DNA from: Castanea sativa
Lineage: Eukaryota; Streptophyta; Magnoliopsida; Fagales; Fagaceae
Direction: 5' to 3'
DNA: 64,000 nucleotides
NCBI RefSeq assembly: GCF_040712315.1
Contig: NC_134016.1
Span: 26,173,503-26,237,502, forward strand
Below the pieces are notes generated by a model. It was given only the letters and a program-made list of their open reading frames with translations. It was not told the origin of the DNA and ran no database searches. The stretch's first letter is position 1, and every line of letters starts with the position of its first letter. The translations under genes and the position numbers were made by a program. This document shows, in pieces, positions 35,941 to 48,354 of the stretch.

Positions 35941-36130
35941 ATATTTAAATGTGACGCCGTTTTGATATTAGTGCTTCTATGCGACTAGACTTGATTGTTT
36001 AAATGAGAAACATCGTGGTTTATGTTGAGTTGATTGATTTATAAAGAGTGAGTATAGTTGGGATATAAAATCACTCTTTGTTATGATATAGAGAGAGATT
36101 TGAGGTCCAAAGGATTGTACTTCAATTAAT
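35941..36130. repeat. Dispersed repeat R1, right half of interrupted copy
   Basis: 'atatttaaatgtgacgccgttttgat' through 'gacttgattgtttaaatgagaaacatcgtggtttatgttgag' aligns with 29755-29860. Confidence 0.6.
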
Positions 36131-36419
36131 ATTAAAATTCATTCTTTTTTTTATAAAATATTATTATTTAGTTTTTGCCATTTTTTTGGGATATAGTTTT
36201 TCTTTTTTAATTTTTTGAGAATCATTTCCTTTTTTTTAATCTCCCTTCAACTTGTTGTTTTTGGGTTAATCCATGTTTAATCATATCTTATTAGGTTTTA
36301 ATCTATATTTTGATTTGTTTATTTATTAAATCTGAGTTTGATATTTGTACTTGATACATGGCAATTTATGTGATTGTATGTCATAACAAAAATTTGCAAT
36401 AATTTTATAACACCTATAG

Positions 36420-37508
36420 TGTAAAGTTGTGATTTACAACTATATTTTATATTGGCTTTATTCATGACAAAAAGTGTTGTAATTGCATAAATTTGTTTCC
36501 TTGTATTTTTGTGGGATTTTATTGTATTGGGTTTAGTATTAAGTTGGTGAAGACTCAAGCTTAATTGAAGATCAGTGCATTTCGCGGCTAGCTCGCGGGA
36601 AGTTCGCGAGAAGGGTTCTGTGAAAAGAGCATGTGAGAAACACATGACTGGAAGCTGAAGAGTCATGCCAGGCTGTGAATTTCGTGAGTATTTTGCGAGT
36701 AAGACCTTCCCACGAGATACCTGAGAAACTTTTTGCTTGGAAGATTTTTAAGTATGACTGTCTTACCCTTCACACATACTATATATATCCTCATTACCCA
36801 CAAAAGTACGAGAGGCCATTCAGAGAGAAAAACCCTAGATAGGTTTTCAACAACACACACACACACCCATCTTTTAGAAAGAGAGCTACCCATCTTTAGT
36901 GAGAAATCATTGTAGCCTCTTCTCATTCCCTCTCTCATTGTCATACATTGAGAGAAGATTTGTACCCAAACACAATCCATACCTTTTTAGAGTGTAGTGA
37001 GTGTTTTGGAGCTTGGGAAGCTTTGGGGATTTGCCAAAAGAAGCCGGTGAGGCTTGGCGGATGCAATAGGGCATATTGCGGGATCCGAAAAGCTAGACAA
37101 GACACGGTTTCGAGAAGCCTTGTAGGAGTAGGAGCTTGGAGGGCTTAGGTACATTGGGTAGATTAGGCTTGGAGGGTCTCTTACTATTCGTGTATCCCAA
37201 CTTATTGTCTAGTGGATCGATTTACCGCTTGGAGGGCAACAGAGAGATTTTTCGCCGAGTTCTTCGGTTTCCTCGTTGATAACACAACGCCGTATTATCT
37301 TGTGTTTGCATTTCTCTTCCCTTACTCTTGTGCTTTATTTTTATTTTTTGTTGTTCATGTTTATGCACTAGAGTAGTATCAGTTGATTGCGCTTCATTTA
37401 CTCTTGTTCCGCACTTCGATAAGTTAGAGTAAAATCAATCGAGCTGTAATTTATTTTTTTTTGGGGTCTAAACAGCTCTTGTGTTTTTAACACAAATCCA
37501 AACTTTCA
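36420..37508 (+). repeat. 5' LTR
   Basis: 1089 bp. A TATA-like ctatatatatcc lies at about 36779-36790, then a transcribed-leader-like region. It contains repeated 'cgcgag' / 'gcgggaagttcgcga' motifs that form imperfect dyads. It differs from the 3' LTR by scattered substitutions and small indels, so the insertion is not recent. Confidence 0.9.
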
Positions 37509-37510
37509 AT

Positions 37511-37522
37511 TGGTATCAGAGC
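37511..37522 (+). other. Primer-binding site (initiator tRNA-Met)
   Basis: TGGTATCAGAGC, 2 bp after the 5' LTR, complementary to the 3' end of plant initiator tRNA-Met. Confidence 0.9.
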
Positions 37523-37583
37523 GGGTACACTTGTTTTGATTTCATTACCTAGGTGTGATCCTTGACCCCTTGTGTGTTTTGCC

Positions 37584-38324
37584 ATGGATAGTGTTTTGTA
37601 TGCTTCTATGGATGTCGTTGATTGTAACATGTCATGTGTTTGTGAAAATGCCTCTATAAGTGTTTATCCACATGATTGTGATGCCATGTTACATGAATCT
37701 TTGGATGTTGTTGATATTCCAAACATCAAACTCTTGAAGAAAGAAGCTAAGAAATTTCATAAGAATTTGAGCAAGTTTCATTGTGAAAATGATGATTTGA
37801 TTGCTAAGCTCAATGAATCCAATAAATTGGTTGAAAAGTATACGAAGCTTGCTGAAAGTTTTCTTGAAAAGCTGAAAGAGTTTGAACGTTTGAATATAGA
37901 CTTGGATGCTAAACTTGTTTTGTCTAACAAACTTGTTGATGAGCTAAAATGTGAAAATGAATCTCTTAAGATGCATGCCAAGTGTTTGATTGCCGAACCT
38001 ATTGCTAAAAAGGATGAAAATATTTGTTGCGATCATGTTGTGGTACCTGATTTTGTGCCTATTGTGTGTTTTATCTCAAAAGACAAATCGGTGTACATTC
38101 CTTCACACAAAAGAAATCAAAAGATGGAGAGAAAGGCTCTTAAGCCAAAGCTTCCATTTAAGTCTCAATCTAAGGTTTTAATTGGAGCTAAGTTTGTTCC
38201 TACTTGCCACTATTGCGGTGGGATTGATCACATAAGATCTCAATGTTCCATGTTGAAGAAAGAACAAAATCATGTTATTATATCGCTCCCTAAAAAGCCT
38301 AGTGGACCTAAACCCAGTGTTTGA
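37584..38324 (+). CDS. Retrotransposon gag-like protein with CCHC zinc knuckle
   Basis: 246 codons from the ATG at 37584 to a TGA at 38322. Residues ~50-140 are a Glu/Lys/Asn/Leu-rich coiled coil (KLLKKEAKKFHKNLSKF and similar heptads). A basic stretch follows, then a CCHC knuckle, CHYCGGIDHIRSQC (C-x2-C-x4-H-x4-C). Immediately after the TGA the same frame reads HHCGAFDHLRPYC, a second knuckle whose first Cys position is the stop codon, so the ORF appears truncated by a nonsense change. The role would be RNA packaging in the virus-like particle. Confidence 0.75.
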   Translation: MDSVLYASMDVVDCNMSCVCENASISVYPHDCDAMLHESLDVVDIPNIKLLKKEAKKFHKNLSKFHCENDDLIAKLNESNKLVEKYTKLAESFLEKLKEFERLNIDLDAKLVLSNKLVDELKCENESLKMHAKCLIAEPIAKKDENICCDHVVVPDFVPIVCFISKDKSVYIPSHKRNQKMERKALKPKLPFKSQSKVLIGAKFVPTCHYCGGIDHIRSQCSMLKKEQNHVIISLPKKPSGPKPSV

Positions 38325-39971
38325 CACCATTGTGGTGCCTTTGATCATCTTAGACCTTATTGCTCTAAGTTTCAAGCTCTAAAAGAATCAAAAGAAAAGA
38401 TAAACTTGAGCTTTTTGGAAGTTGTGCTATGAAAACTAAACTAGTTTTGGGAGAAAATGGTAAGTTGTTGAAGAAAGTTTTTGATATTCTTACCTCCTTG
38501 TCTATATGCATCTCTAGTTCTCATTCTTCCAACTCTCGTCTCACTTCTTATGAGGCATTCATTCCATACAATCGTTCCATTTGGATGAGGAAGGGTTCCT
38601 ATGGTTGAGCTTTTGCTCATTTGGTCCTTGTTCTAACTCTTTCGATCTTTGTAGGACCTTTCATGCATTAGATGCATCATTGTTATGCATTTGTGCATCA
38701 TGTATCTCTTTATATGCATTGTTTTTGTTGTTTTTGTTTTGATCTTACTTTTATGTTTTATTTTTGTGTGAGTAAAAATTTCAAAATCACATAAAAAATG
38801 AAAAATTCAAAAAGTTTGATCGTATATGTTTGAGCACATATCATATGTGAGTTTGGCCTAGTACCTTCGTACTAATGGCGTAGTGCATTTACGAGCTTAG
38901 CTTGTTTTGTATGCATATCTATCTTTGTGGGAAAAATCTTGAAATCTATATGTGATTGTTGTAAATCGATCTTCAAGCTTGTCATGAATGATTAGTCAAT
39001 AGTCTTGTTGGTTTTGATACATGCATAGACTTGTGCCTATATCTTTTCTCACATTTGTATGTTTTTGTTTAAAGAGCTCAACAAATGTCAAATCTCGAAA
39101 AGAGATATTGAATTGCAAAAGCTATCGCACATATTAGTATTTGACTAGGAAAAATGGAAAGCAACTTGTATTGAAATGTATGGTGCCTTAAAAAGCCAAA
39201 GGCTCACTCACAAAGTTGAAATATCAAAAATTTCAGGTATCAATCTCAAAATGAGATGTAATTGTTCAAAAATGATCAAATGTTATGATTTGCAAAGAAG
39301 CCAAGTGAAAAGCTTCAAAGATTTGTAATCATTTTCTTGTGGGAGATCATATATGTTCATTTTTATAATTGAGATAGTTCACTTAACTTAGTAGTTGTGT
39401 ATGATTTGATTGAATTGATCATTGAAGCTTCACTCTAGACTAATGACTATTCCACACTTATTTCACACACACAACACAAACGTTTAATGTTCAATGAATG
39501 CCTATTTCATTTGTGTGTTTGTACATGTTCAAATGTGATGTGTGTGTGCTCAACTATATGTGGAACAAACCAAAAAGATTTTTGCTCTTTTTGTTAACTT
39601 TTGGAAGTGATTTGTATCACTTATGTTTTTCAAAGTTTTTCAAGTTATTTTTTGTGAAAAACATGTTTTCTAGGTGTTTTCGTGATGTAAGCTCAGTCAT
39701 GAGTTAAAATGTCCAATTCTCAAGTTTTTCAGCTTTGGACAGAGAGTTTCGCGACTATTTCGTGAGTAAGGCTTACTAGCGAAATACCAGCGAAACTTCC
39801 CACAAAAATTTCCAGATCAGCTTTTAAAGGGCATTTCGTGGGTCATTTGTTTTAAACGTCACCCATCTTTTCCCAAACCCCTATTTTAATGTTTCTACAT
39901 CAAAACCTAACTAAATTCAATTGTTTTTCATTCCATTAATATCTTTAAGGCAATCTTTAACTATTTTCATT

Positions 39972-40387
39972 GATTAAAAGGAAAAAGTTTCTCTCCAAAC
40001 TAGTTTGGAGAGAAACCCTTCAAACTTATGAAATATTTTTATATTGAGTGTGAAATTTGAAAATCTAACCGTTGGATTACATGTTCTTATTATATTATTC
40101 ATGCTTGCAAAATTTCAAGAAAATAAAAAATCAATTGCTATGTCATCAAACAAATATTAAAATTTCAAGTTTTTGTAATATAAAATTGTGTATAAAAAAT
40201 AAGTTCATTGATCAAATAGTAAATAAAATCCGATTTAAACGAAATTTGATATGCATATTAAGAACATAAGGAACATGAGATTCAACGGTTAGATTTTCAA
40301 AATTCACACTTAAAAAAAAGATATATGATAAGTTTGAAGGGTTTCTCTTCAAACTAGTTTGGAGAGAAACTTTGTTCTTTTGATCCT
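39972..40387. mobile_element. MITE with palindromic TIRs nested in the LTR element
   Basis: Both ends carry an AAGTTTCTCTCCAAACTAG... sequence. At the left it forms a perfect 28-bp palindrome (39987-40014), and it recurs inverted at the right (40345-40373, one mismatch), followed inward by 'aacccttcaaactta'. The interior 'ctaaccgttggattacatg' ... 'caacggttagattttc' is also inverted. Similar interiors at 58980-59130 and 60410-60650 suggest a family. No coding sequence. Confidence 0.75.
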
Positions 40388-41825
40388 TAGATTATGTTTT
40401 TAGGGGTTTTATGTTTATAGTTGAGATTTTTTCAAATGAGAGTAGGAAAACTTAATTTTTGTTAATCTTTTTGATTGGGCTTTGTTTTAAATGATGTTTT
40501 GCTTTGGATGTTGGCCCCTTGTGGCAAAAATAACATGTATTTAGGCAAGATTTTCATATGTTCTTGCATTGTTTAACATACATGTGTAGTGTGTGCACTC
40601 TAAGTGTTTGATAAAATACCCAAATGCCATTTTCTCACTGTTTTGGACTCCGATGAGTACCAATTTTTGGGGATCACCATAATTATTCATGTTTATCATG
40701 TTTTTATCATTGGTGGTGATTTTTATACACTTTGCCCCGTGAGTGCTTATTCATGCATTGGTCATGCATCTCACATGCACATTAGATGCATATCAGACGC
40801 ACCTTTGCTGCACATACTTTAACACTTGACATGTTTTGCATTCACTCATGCTAGTTAAATCTTTTTAGACCTTTTAGCACATATAACATGTTCTTGTGTC
40901 TATGTCATGCCTAGGTTTATATCATGTTTCATCATCCTTAGCATGTCATGTTTACTTTATACTTTGTAGCATTTTTTTGATATTTTTATCTTTTGTTTGA
41001 ACTTCATTTTCTCATTCATCTTGCACCCTTCATGCATCATACCCTTGTTCATATCTTCTTTTCTTTCCCTCCTTCCTCTTGCTTCACTTGTCTATTCGTG
41101 ACAAAAAGGGGGAGAGTATACTAAAGAGTATACCGATGTGTTTCATCATTTCTATATGACTCATGTGCACATTCTTAGGGGGAGAAAGTCTACCTCGTGC
41201 ACATTCGTAGGGGGAGAAAGCCATAGGGGAGATGCATATGCTAAGGGGGAGAAGACAACTTTTATGAGAAAACCTTGTTTTACTTTGTTTTACATTATGC
41301 TTGTTTTCTCGTTGTTTTATGGTGCTTTGAGTTACTTTTAGTTTTAGTATTTATGCTTTGTTGCTCTCATTGCATCATGTTTATGTATTAGAACACACTT
41401 GTGCCCTTGTTAGATCTTGTATTCTTGATGCAAATACCTTTTGTGTTTTGCATTGGTTTTGTGTTGGACATGCATATATCCTTATGTCTTTGTGCTTTAA
41501 TGATTGCATGCTAGGATGATCATTTACTTTGCTATATGATCATTGTAGTCATTTCCATATGACTGTCATGTGTATGATCAAGTTGCTCATATGTTTCACA
41601 TCATGTTTACTTTATTGTATTTTACTTGTTACATTATACTTGTTCTTTTATTACTTGCTTTATCTTGAGGGTCTAATGTGTTTTGTGCAAGTGTTTCAGG
41701 TTACAAGTACATATGTTCCAAGTGCTTCACAGCTACTAGATTTAGGTGTGAGTGAGTCTTGCCATTGTTTCCAAACTCACGTTTAAGTCTAGAGTCTATT
41801 ATAGGATGTTTTGTTACGGAATAGC

Positions 41826-41838
41826 TAAAGGGGGAGAT
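41826..41838 (+). other. Polypurine tract
   Basis: TAAAGGGGGAGAT directly before the 3' LTR. Similar AGGGGGAGA motifs recur at about 41107, 41178, 41210 and 41246 within the preceding 700 bp. Confidence 0.8.
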
Positions 41839-41839
41839 T

Positions 41840-42922
41840 GTAAAGTTGTGATTTACAATTATGTTTTATGTTGGCTTTATTCCATGACAAAAAGTGTTGT
41901 AATTGCATAAATTTGTTTCCTTGTATTTTTGTGGGATTTTATTGTATTGGGTTTATTATTAAGTTGGTGGAAACTCAAGCTTAATTGAAGTTTAGTGCAT
42001 TTCAAGACTAGCTCGCGGGAAGTTCGCGAAAAGGGTTCTCGCGAAAAGAGCATGTGAGAAGCACATGACTGGAAACTGAAGAGTCATGCCAGGCTGTCAA
42101 TTTCGCGAGTATTTTACGGGTAAGGCCTTCTCGCGAGATACCCGCGAAACTCTCTACCTAGAGGATTTTTAAGTGTGACTTTCTTACCCTTCACCCATAC
42201 TATATATACCCTCATTTCCTCACAAAAGTATGAGAGGTCATTCAGAGAGAAAAACCCTAGATAGGTTTTCAACAACACAAACACCCATCTTTTAGAGAGA
42301 AAGCTACCCATCCTTAGTGAGAAATCATTGTAGCATCTTCTCATTCCCTCTCCCATTGTCATACCTTGAGAGGAGATTTGTACCCAAACACAACCCACAC
42401 ATTTTCAGAGTGTAGTGAGTGTTTTGGAGTTTGGGAAGCTTTGGGGATTTGCTAAAAGAAGCTGGTGGGGATTGGCAGATGCAATCTGGCGTATTGCGGG
42501 ATCTGGAAAGCTAGACAAGACACGGTTCCGAGAAGCCTTTTTGGCGTAGGAGCTTAGAGGGCTTAGGTACATTGGGTAGATTAGGCTTGGAGGATCTCTT
42601 TCTATTTGTGTATCTCAACTTATTGTCTAGTGGATCGATTTACTGCTTGGAAGGTGGCGTAGAGGGTTTTCGTCAAGTTTTTCGGTTTCCTCTTCGATAA
42701 CACATCTTCGTGTTATCTTGTGTTTGCATCTCTCTTCTCTTACTCTTGTGCTTTATTTTTATTGCTTGTTGTTCATGTTTATGCACTATAGTAGTATCGG
42801 TTGATTGCGCTTCATTTACTCTTATTCCGCACTTAGATAAGTTAGAGTAAAATCAACTGAGCCGTAATTTTTTTTTGGGGTCTAAACAGCTTTTGTATTT
42901 TTAATACAAATTCGAGCTTTCA
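41840..42922 (+). repeat. 3' LTR
   Basis: 1083 bp, colinear with the 5' LTR including 'ctcgcgggaagttcgcga', the TATA-like ctatatatacc and the CTTTCA terminus. Confidence 0.9.
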
Positions 42923-42927
42923 TATAG

Positions 42928-44175
42928 TTTTCTTACCTGCTCAGACCTAATCCTTCCACATTTGGTATTTAAATTTGTATAATGGCACACGTTCTCCGCC
43001 ACTGACAATCAACCACCTTGGAATTGGAATACAAATTGAAATACAAATCTCTTGTCCCACTTTTTTGTATTCTACTTTATGTTTTACTAATCACGACTTG
43101 CCACAAATTCTGAGTTGTAATAAAAATTGTGCCAAAAAAATTGTGTCCCTAGATCATCTCCAATTTATATAAAATACATTTTCCTTTTCCTGTAGAACAT
43201 CTTTCCATCCTCCAAATATACCAAAATATTTGTAAATTTTATGTTGCATGATAAAATCAGCCTTAATCATTAGCCTCTAATTAAATTGTAATAAATTTTA
43301 TATTAGACCTAAATTACTTTTTTAAATAATTAAGAGCTTGTTTGGTAAGAGAATTTAAATTATATTTTTTGTTTTGCAAACCATAAAATGGTGGGTCCCA
43401 CACTTGAATATATTGTTTGGTTGATGTTCTCTAAATACAGTTTTTAGAAAGTGTATCATATTTTCCTTGTTTAGAACAAGATTTAGAAAACAACTGAGAG
43501 GACGTTTTCAAGATATAGAAAATATTTTAATTGAATAATTGTAAATAAATTTAAAACATTGGACCCCTTAGATTTTTCAAATTTCTCCTATCTCTTAAAT
43601 TAAGGAGTTTATCTTTATCATAAAAAAATTCTTACACTTCAAGTTTGAAACGGATCGTTATATTAAAAAAAATGATCAAAAATAGACCCAAACATCTTTT
43701 TTTTTTTTTTTTTTTTTTTCAATATTTTGAAATTTATTCTTAAAAGTGGGAGCCAAACACTTAAGTATAAAAATCATTATCTAAAAAACTTGTTTCAATT
43801 TCAATATTTTGAAAATTGTTTTCATAATGTTTTGAAACAAAAATCCTTTTACTGTACAAACCCTAAATTAGACAATATCCAGATCCAAGTTGCAAAAAGA
43901 AACTCTCCTAACCCTATTTTTTTTTTTTATTATCATCCAGTATTGAGCTTTTTGTTCAATCCTATCTGACAATTGGAGCATTAAATTTATATAATGTTTA
44001 AGTCTGATTGTTGTATCCCCTGCAAACACATTATCTACCCTTTCTAATTTAGTTGTAGAAGACTCTGAGGAATCACATGTAGCCAAATCCTCCAACTAGG
44101 ACAGGTGTTGTGGCCAACCCAAACTTAGCTTATGCTTTCCATCTGACCTTCCTTGCAGCTTTAGGGCCTAGCGTT

Positions 44176-44242
<67 letters not shown>

Positions 44243-44536
44243 ACAAGCACATGGGATTGAAAGAAACACCATAACATCTGAATAAAGAGAGAGTGTGGGG
44301 GAGATGGTGGGTGCTTATTGACCATTGATACAAATACCTGGTTCAATTTGGTTTGTAAGATACATAGACAGTTGAGGGAGAAAGGTGAATGGCTAATCTG
44401 GAGAGAAAAGGGTATCAAACTAAAATTTTAATTAATAAAAAAATTGGTAAGGTGTAAAATTGTGTGGCGTCAAAATATTAGGTGTCAAAATTTCATGAGG
44501 AAAAGTAAGAGTCAGGTGCTTCGGTTTTACATTATA
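42928..44536. other. Intergenic stretch with MITE-like remnants and simple repeats
   Basis: A possible TIR element begins 'gagcttgtttggtaagag' at 43333, but no convincing partner end was found. A 24-bp poly-T lies at 43699-43719. A (GT)n-(GA)n compound microsatellite is listed separately. A minus-strand open stretch (44095-43868) lacks an ATG and recognisable motifs. Confidence 0.4.
44173..44240. repeat. Compound (GT)n(GA)n microsatellite
   Basis: About 12 GT units directly followed by about 20 GA units. Confidence 0.95.
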
Positions 44537-46099
44537 TTAGTCGCTAATTCGTGCGATGCACAAGATAGTTAAATAAAAATTAAAAGTATTTCTTTTGCTT
44601 AAAGGTTTATGACTTAACTTAAAAAAATGTATAACTTGAAAATGAATGAAAATAAGTAATTTTTTGTTCAATATAATGGCTTAGAATTTTTTTTTTCTTT
44701 CATATCATTGGTTCCACATAACACATCCTGACAAAGGTTATGCTATGGTAATGACTTCACACAATACTCAACTGCAATTAAATCTACTATCCACCATCAA
44801 TTTAATCTATGTTATCTTCATAGTAGATCTACAAATTACATTCTCATATCCTCCATCATTTAGAAGGTAATTGAAGTAATGATTGTACGTAATGTATACA
44901 TTTTATTTTTTTACAATATAAAATAATTATTAAAACAATTAAAATAAAATCTAATGTTCTGGAAATTTTTTGAAATAGAATTTTAAATTTCTTAAAACTT
45001 AGTTAATAGAGTTTATATTTTACCTAAAAGTGAAATATTACAATTAATGAGAATTTAATCATTTTTTGCAAAGAAAAGATTACCACAGGCCCAAATTTTA
45101 TTTTGTAGCATAGATATTACAGTTTAATCTGTACCATGTGTAATACGTTAGTCCATTATAATAGTTCGAAATATCCTAATACCTATCTATATGAGTTTTC
45201 TTTTTAATGATGCCATAAAGGATGGAGTTTAATAAAAGTCATTTAAGATTCAAAGTATCCAAGAAATTGTTTAAAAAAAAAAATGTAATTTCAAAATTAT
45301 TTTAATTGTAAATTTTTTTAATCATAAAATAGATTCTATCTAAACTCTAAAGGAAAGCATTTGGAATGATCACATTACTGATACCATATCATGATGATTG
45401 CAAATAACAATATTATTATTCATGATTAATAGATGAACAATGAAACTATGAATTAACAATTTAACAATTCAAATACCAAGTTTAAACTACAACAACGCAT
45501 ATACAGAAGACTCCAAATATTGGAACATATGTCTTCTGCCATTTTCATTATTCAATCAAAACCAAAGTTTCGAAGATAATTCCAATTCAATTAAATCCAA
45601 TACATACATATACATGAACATAAAGAATTCCAAAAATAAAAACAACAATCTCCAAAAGCCTTTGCCTAATACAGTCACTATTTTTTTTTTTTAATTCAAA
45701 TTGTGCGTTCTTTAGTTCTTTTTCCTTTTATGTTTCATCAAATTTTTTCTAATTGACCAAAATATCTCTCATATATGTTAACATTAAACCTGATAAGAAA
45801 ACTTTACACACCTTTTGTTTTGAAGACGCTCCAAGAACCAAAATCAATGCAAGAAACTATACAGCAGAGTCGTGTTAGAAGAATAATCCCAAAAAAAAAA
45901 AAAACTCTTTAAAATATAATATAGGAATGAAAAGCCGAGTTGAAATTGTAACAAATAATTCCTAAAAAAAAACTATTTATAATTTAATATAGGGTTATGA
46001 ATTCCTAATCAAATTTGGTTATATAATTTTTTTTAAAGGATGAATATGTTGGTAGAGTCCATTTGATATAAAATTTAAATCCTATTGAAATTAAAAATG

Positions 46100-46133
<34 letters not shown>

Positions 46134-46617
46134 TTGTTGAGTCTTATTTGATATAATTATAGAGTTTAAATCCTATTGAAATTATAATTTCTAATCAACG
46201 TTAATATAAAAAAAATGAAAAAAGAAGAGAAAGAAAACATGATTGATATAAGGAAATATGATAGATTTTTTTAAAAATGTCATTAACGAAGAAATTATCA
46301 GATTAATGGAGATATATTCCGTTTTTTGGGATAAATTTATATTCATGGAGTTATTATATAGTTTGTTAGGATTATCTAAAAATTCGTTGATTAGGTGATA
46401 ATTTAGTTATCCTTTGAGTGTAGTGGTTGTATGACACCAAACAACTAAATTTAATTTTTTAAAAAGAAATTTAATAAATTTTCTGCAATTTGGTGTTATA
46501 AAATCGAAAGAATTAAATTGAAATAAATCAAATTAAAAAAAAAAAAATAAAAAATGTTGATGTGGAATTGTGGAGAGGTTAACCCAAAGTCAAAGGTTTC
46601 GGTTATATATATATAGA
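44537..46617 (-). mobile_element. Non-autonomous Helitron H1 (minus strand)
   Basis: Read on the minus strand, it starts TCTATATATATATAACC at 46617 and ends with hairpin TGTGCATCGCACG, about 10 nt, then CTAA at 44540-44537 followed by T. TC...CTRR ends, a short 3' hairpin and no target duplication are the Helitron signature. About 2.1 kb with a (TA)n run at 46100-46125 and no Rep/helicase ORF. Its 5' end directly abuts Helitron H2. Confidence 0.6.
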
Positions 46618-46660
46618 CTAGTGCTAACCCGCAATATGCATGGAATAGTTGGATAAAAAT
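46618..46660 (-). mobile_element. 3' terminus of Helitron H2 (5' end not located)
   Basis: On the minus strand, GCATATTGCGGGTTAGCACTAG then T: a decayed hairpin plus CTAG. Sequence just inside ('ggataaaaatta..tttttcttaaagg') matches the equivalent part of H1 at 44560-44610, so H1 and H2 belong to one family. The element extends rightwards for an unknown distance. Confidence 0.5.
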
Positions 46661-48280
46661 TACATATTTATTTTTCTTAAAGGTCCAATGCTCATGATAT
46701 ATAGTCAAGCATGAAATACAATTAGGGAATGATAATTAATCAACCGTGTATTAATCTAAAAAGTAATTTATTTAATAAATGAAAGATAACATTTGTATAA
46801 GAGGATCTAAATGCATAAAAAGGCTATAAGAAAAATGGACCAAAAGTTGAAGAGACCCCAAAATGAAAGGATTTTCAAAATCTAATCCAAACATCTTTCT
46901 AGAATCTTATCTATTCTTTTAAAACCTAGACGTCAAAAAAAAGCAACAAGTAAATAAGTGATTGAACAAAAACATACAAGTTCAATTTAATTGTGAATCA
47001 ACCTCACTACACAAATCCACTCCCACTCCAATGTATTATTCAAATAATTCACCTTGCTTTTCAAACATTATTGCATCCATTATCTCAATAATTACAAGCA
47101 AACACTATTGCCACATCTATCTCTAATTCTCTAGGCATGTAATTTGCATAAAATCCAAATGCAACCACATGAGCTATCAAAGTTGCTCAATGCTTTGAGA
47201 GCATTCCACTTGATAGTCTTGACCTCAGCATCCTCCTTCTAGAACCTCATTTCTTTTTTTTTCTTTCTTTTTTTTTTTTAAACTTTTTTTTATGAATTTG
47301 CACGTTAAAAATTTAAATTAGAAAGTTTCAGAAAGTGTTTTCGAGTAAAAAAAACATTTGCTCAAAATCACAACTTAACTCACCCTTCATCCAATAGTTA
47401 AGCAAGAATGCATAATACAAAGAAGAAGAAAGAAAGAAAGAGTCTAGACTTTTTTGGATTTCAGCATTTTATAGCATTGCACATCATTAACCACCATTAC
47501 CATGAGATTTTAATTCAACAAAGCAATGTGAAAAAGAATTGGAGGGCACCACAATGATGTAAATTATAATCAATTACAGCAAACTTAATCTAAAAGCTCA
47601 AACTTATAACCAAACAAAACAAAAACAAAATCAATGCCTAAAACTGTAAACAGACTTAAAATTAAATTAAGCATCAATCATCACATGCAAAGCATCAAAA
47701 AGATTAAAGAGCCAAATTGATTGCTTTTTTCATATAAGCAAAATTGCAATTTCTCTTTTTAGAAAACCCCTGCATGACCAAAAGTTTTAGGGTATTTTAA
47801 TGAAAGGAAAAAGAAAGCCCCAATTTTTATTTAGATTCAACTACATGTTAGGAGGATATTCTTCTTAGTAATACCATCCTGCAGAATTTGTTGACAAAAT
47901 TCACACGAATACACACACACACACTTACCAATCAAGTTGCAAAAATCAGTAAACTCAATCAAACGTATTCGGTTCAAGTATTTCTTCAAACACTTTGAAG
48001 GGAATTGAGAAAAAAAGAATTATTAAGAAATCAAAGAAAATAATAATCAGTCATTAAACCAAAGAATAAAAAAAATAAGTTCATAGGAAATGGCATTAGG
48101 GTTATATTTTTGGGTTCTAAAGTCCTCAACAACAAAATAAGCCACTGCCATTGGGTTCTAAAATCTTTTCACTCATCAGTACCATTTCTTAGTGAAAGAT
48201 CCTATGAAATTTGGAAGTTTTCAACAACATTAAATAGAAAATACAAAAACATATTCCATCAAAATTGTGGTGGAACATAC
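46660..48280. other. Intergenic / possible Helitron interior
   Basis: AT-rich, no complete gene. A minus-strand stretch near 47180-47240 (KEDAEVKTIKWNALKALSNFDSS) looks coding-like but has stops close by and no defined splice sites. Confidence 0.35.
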
Positions 48281-48354
48281 TTTTGGGTATGAAGTTTTAT
48301 GATAAACATAGTCAAACCATGCTTTAAAATCTGCCAACTCAATATCTGCATCTT
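48281..48354 (-). pseudogene. Exon-like island, unknown protein
   Basis: Between a minus-strand TTGTAG acceptor (48356-48355) and GTATGT donor (48280-), an open 74-nt segment encodes DADIELADFKAWFDYVYHK followed by TSYPK. Composition and splice signals look like a genuine exon, but I do not recognise the family and no full gene can be built around it. It is probably a fragment of a gene, perhaps captured by a transposon. Confidence 0.35.

Larger units (their letters stand above)
36420..42922 (+). mobile_element. Copia-like LTR retrotransposon lacking pol
   Basis: Two long direct repeats (36420-37508 and 41840-42922) begin TGTAAAGTTGTGATTTACAA and end CTTTCA. The target duplication is tatag on both sides (36415-36419, 42923-42927). 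A tRNA-Met primer-binding site TGGTATCAGAGC lies 2 bp inside the left LTR, and a polypurine tract AAAGGGGGAGA precedes the right LTR. The 4.3-kb interior holds a gag-like ORF but no recognisable protease, integrase, RT or RNase H. It is therefore non-autonomous and would depend on helper proteins. Copia is inferred from the PBS type and gag zinc knuckle. Confidence 0.9.

Noticed and set aside
36663..36980. Minus-strand ORFs in the LTRs (also 42114-42398)
   Set aside because: Both are the same LTR sequence read backwards; antisense shadow.
43333..43765. Possible hAT MITE starting gagcttgtttggtaag
   Set aside because: No convincing inverted right end or target duplication found.
43868..44095. 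Minus-strand open frame with a coding-like look (TTKLERVDNVFAGDTTIRLK)
   Set aside because: No ATG start, no clear acceptor, no recognised family; adjacent sequence is repeat-rich. Kept only as an intergenic note.
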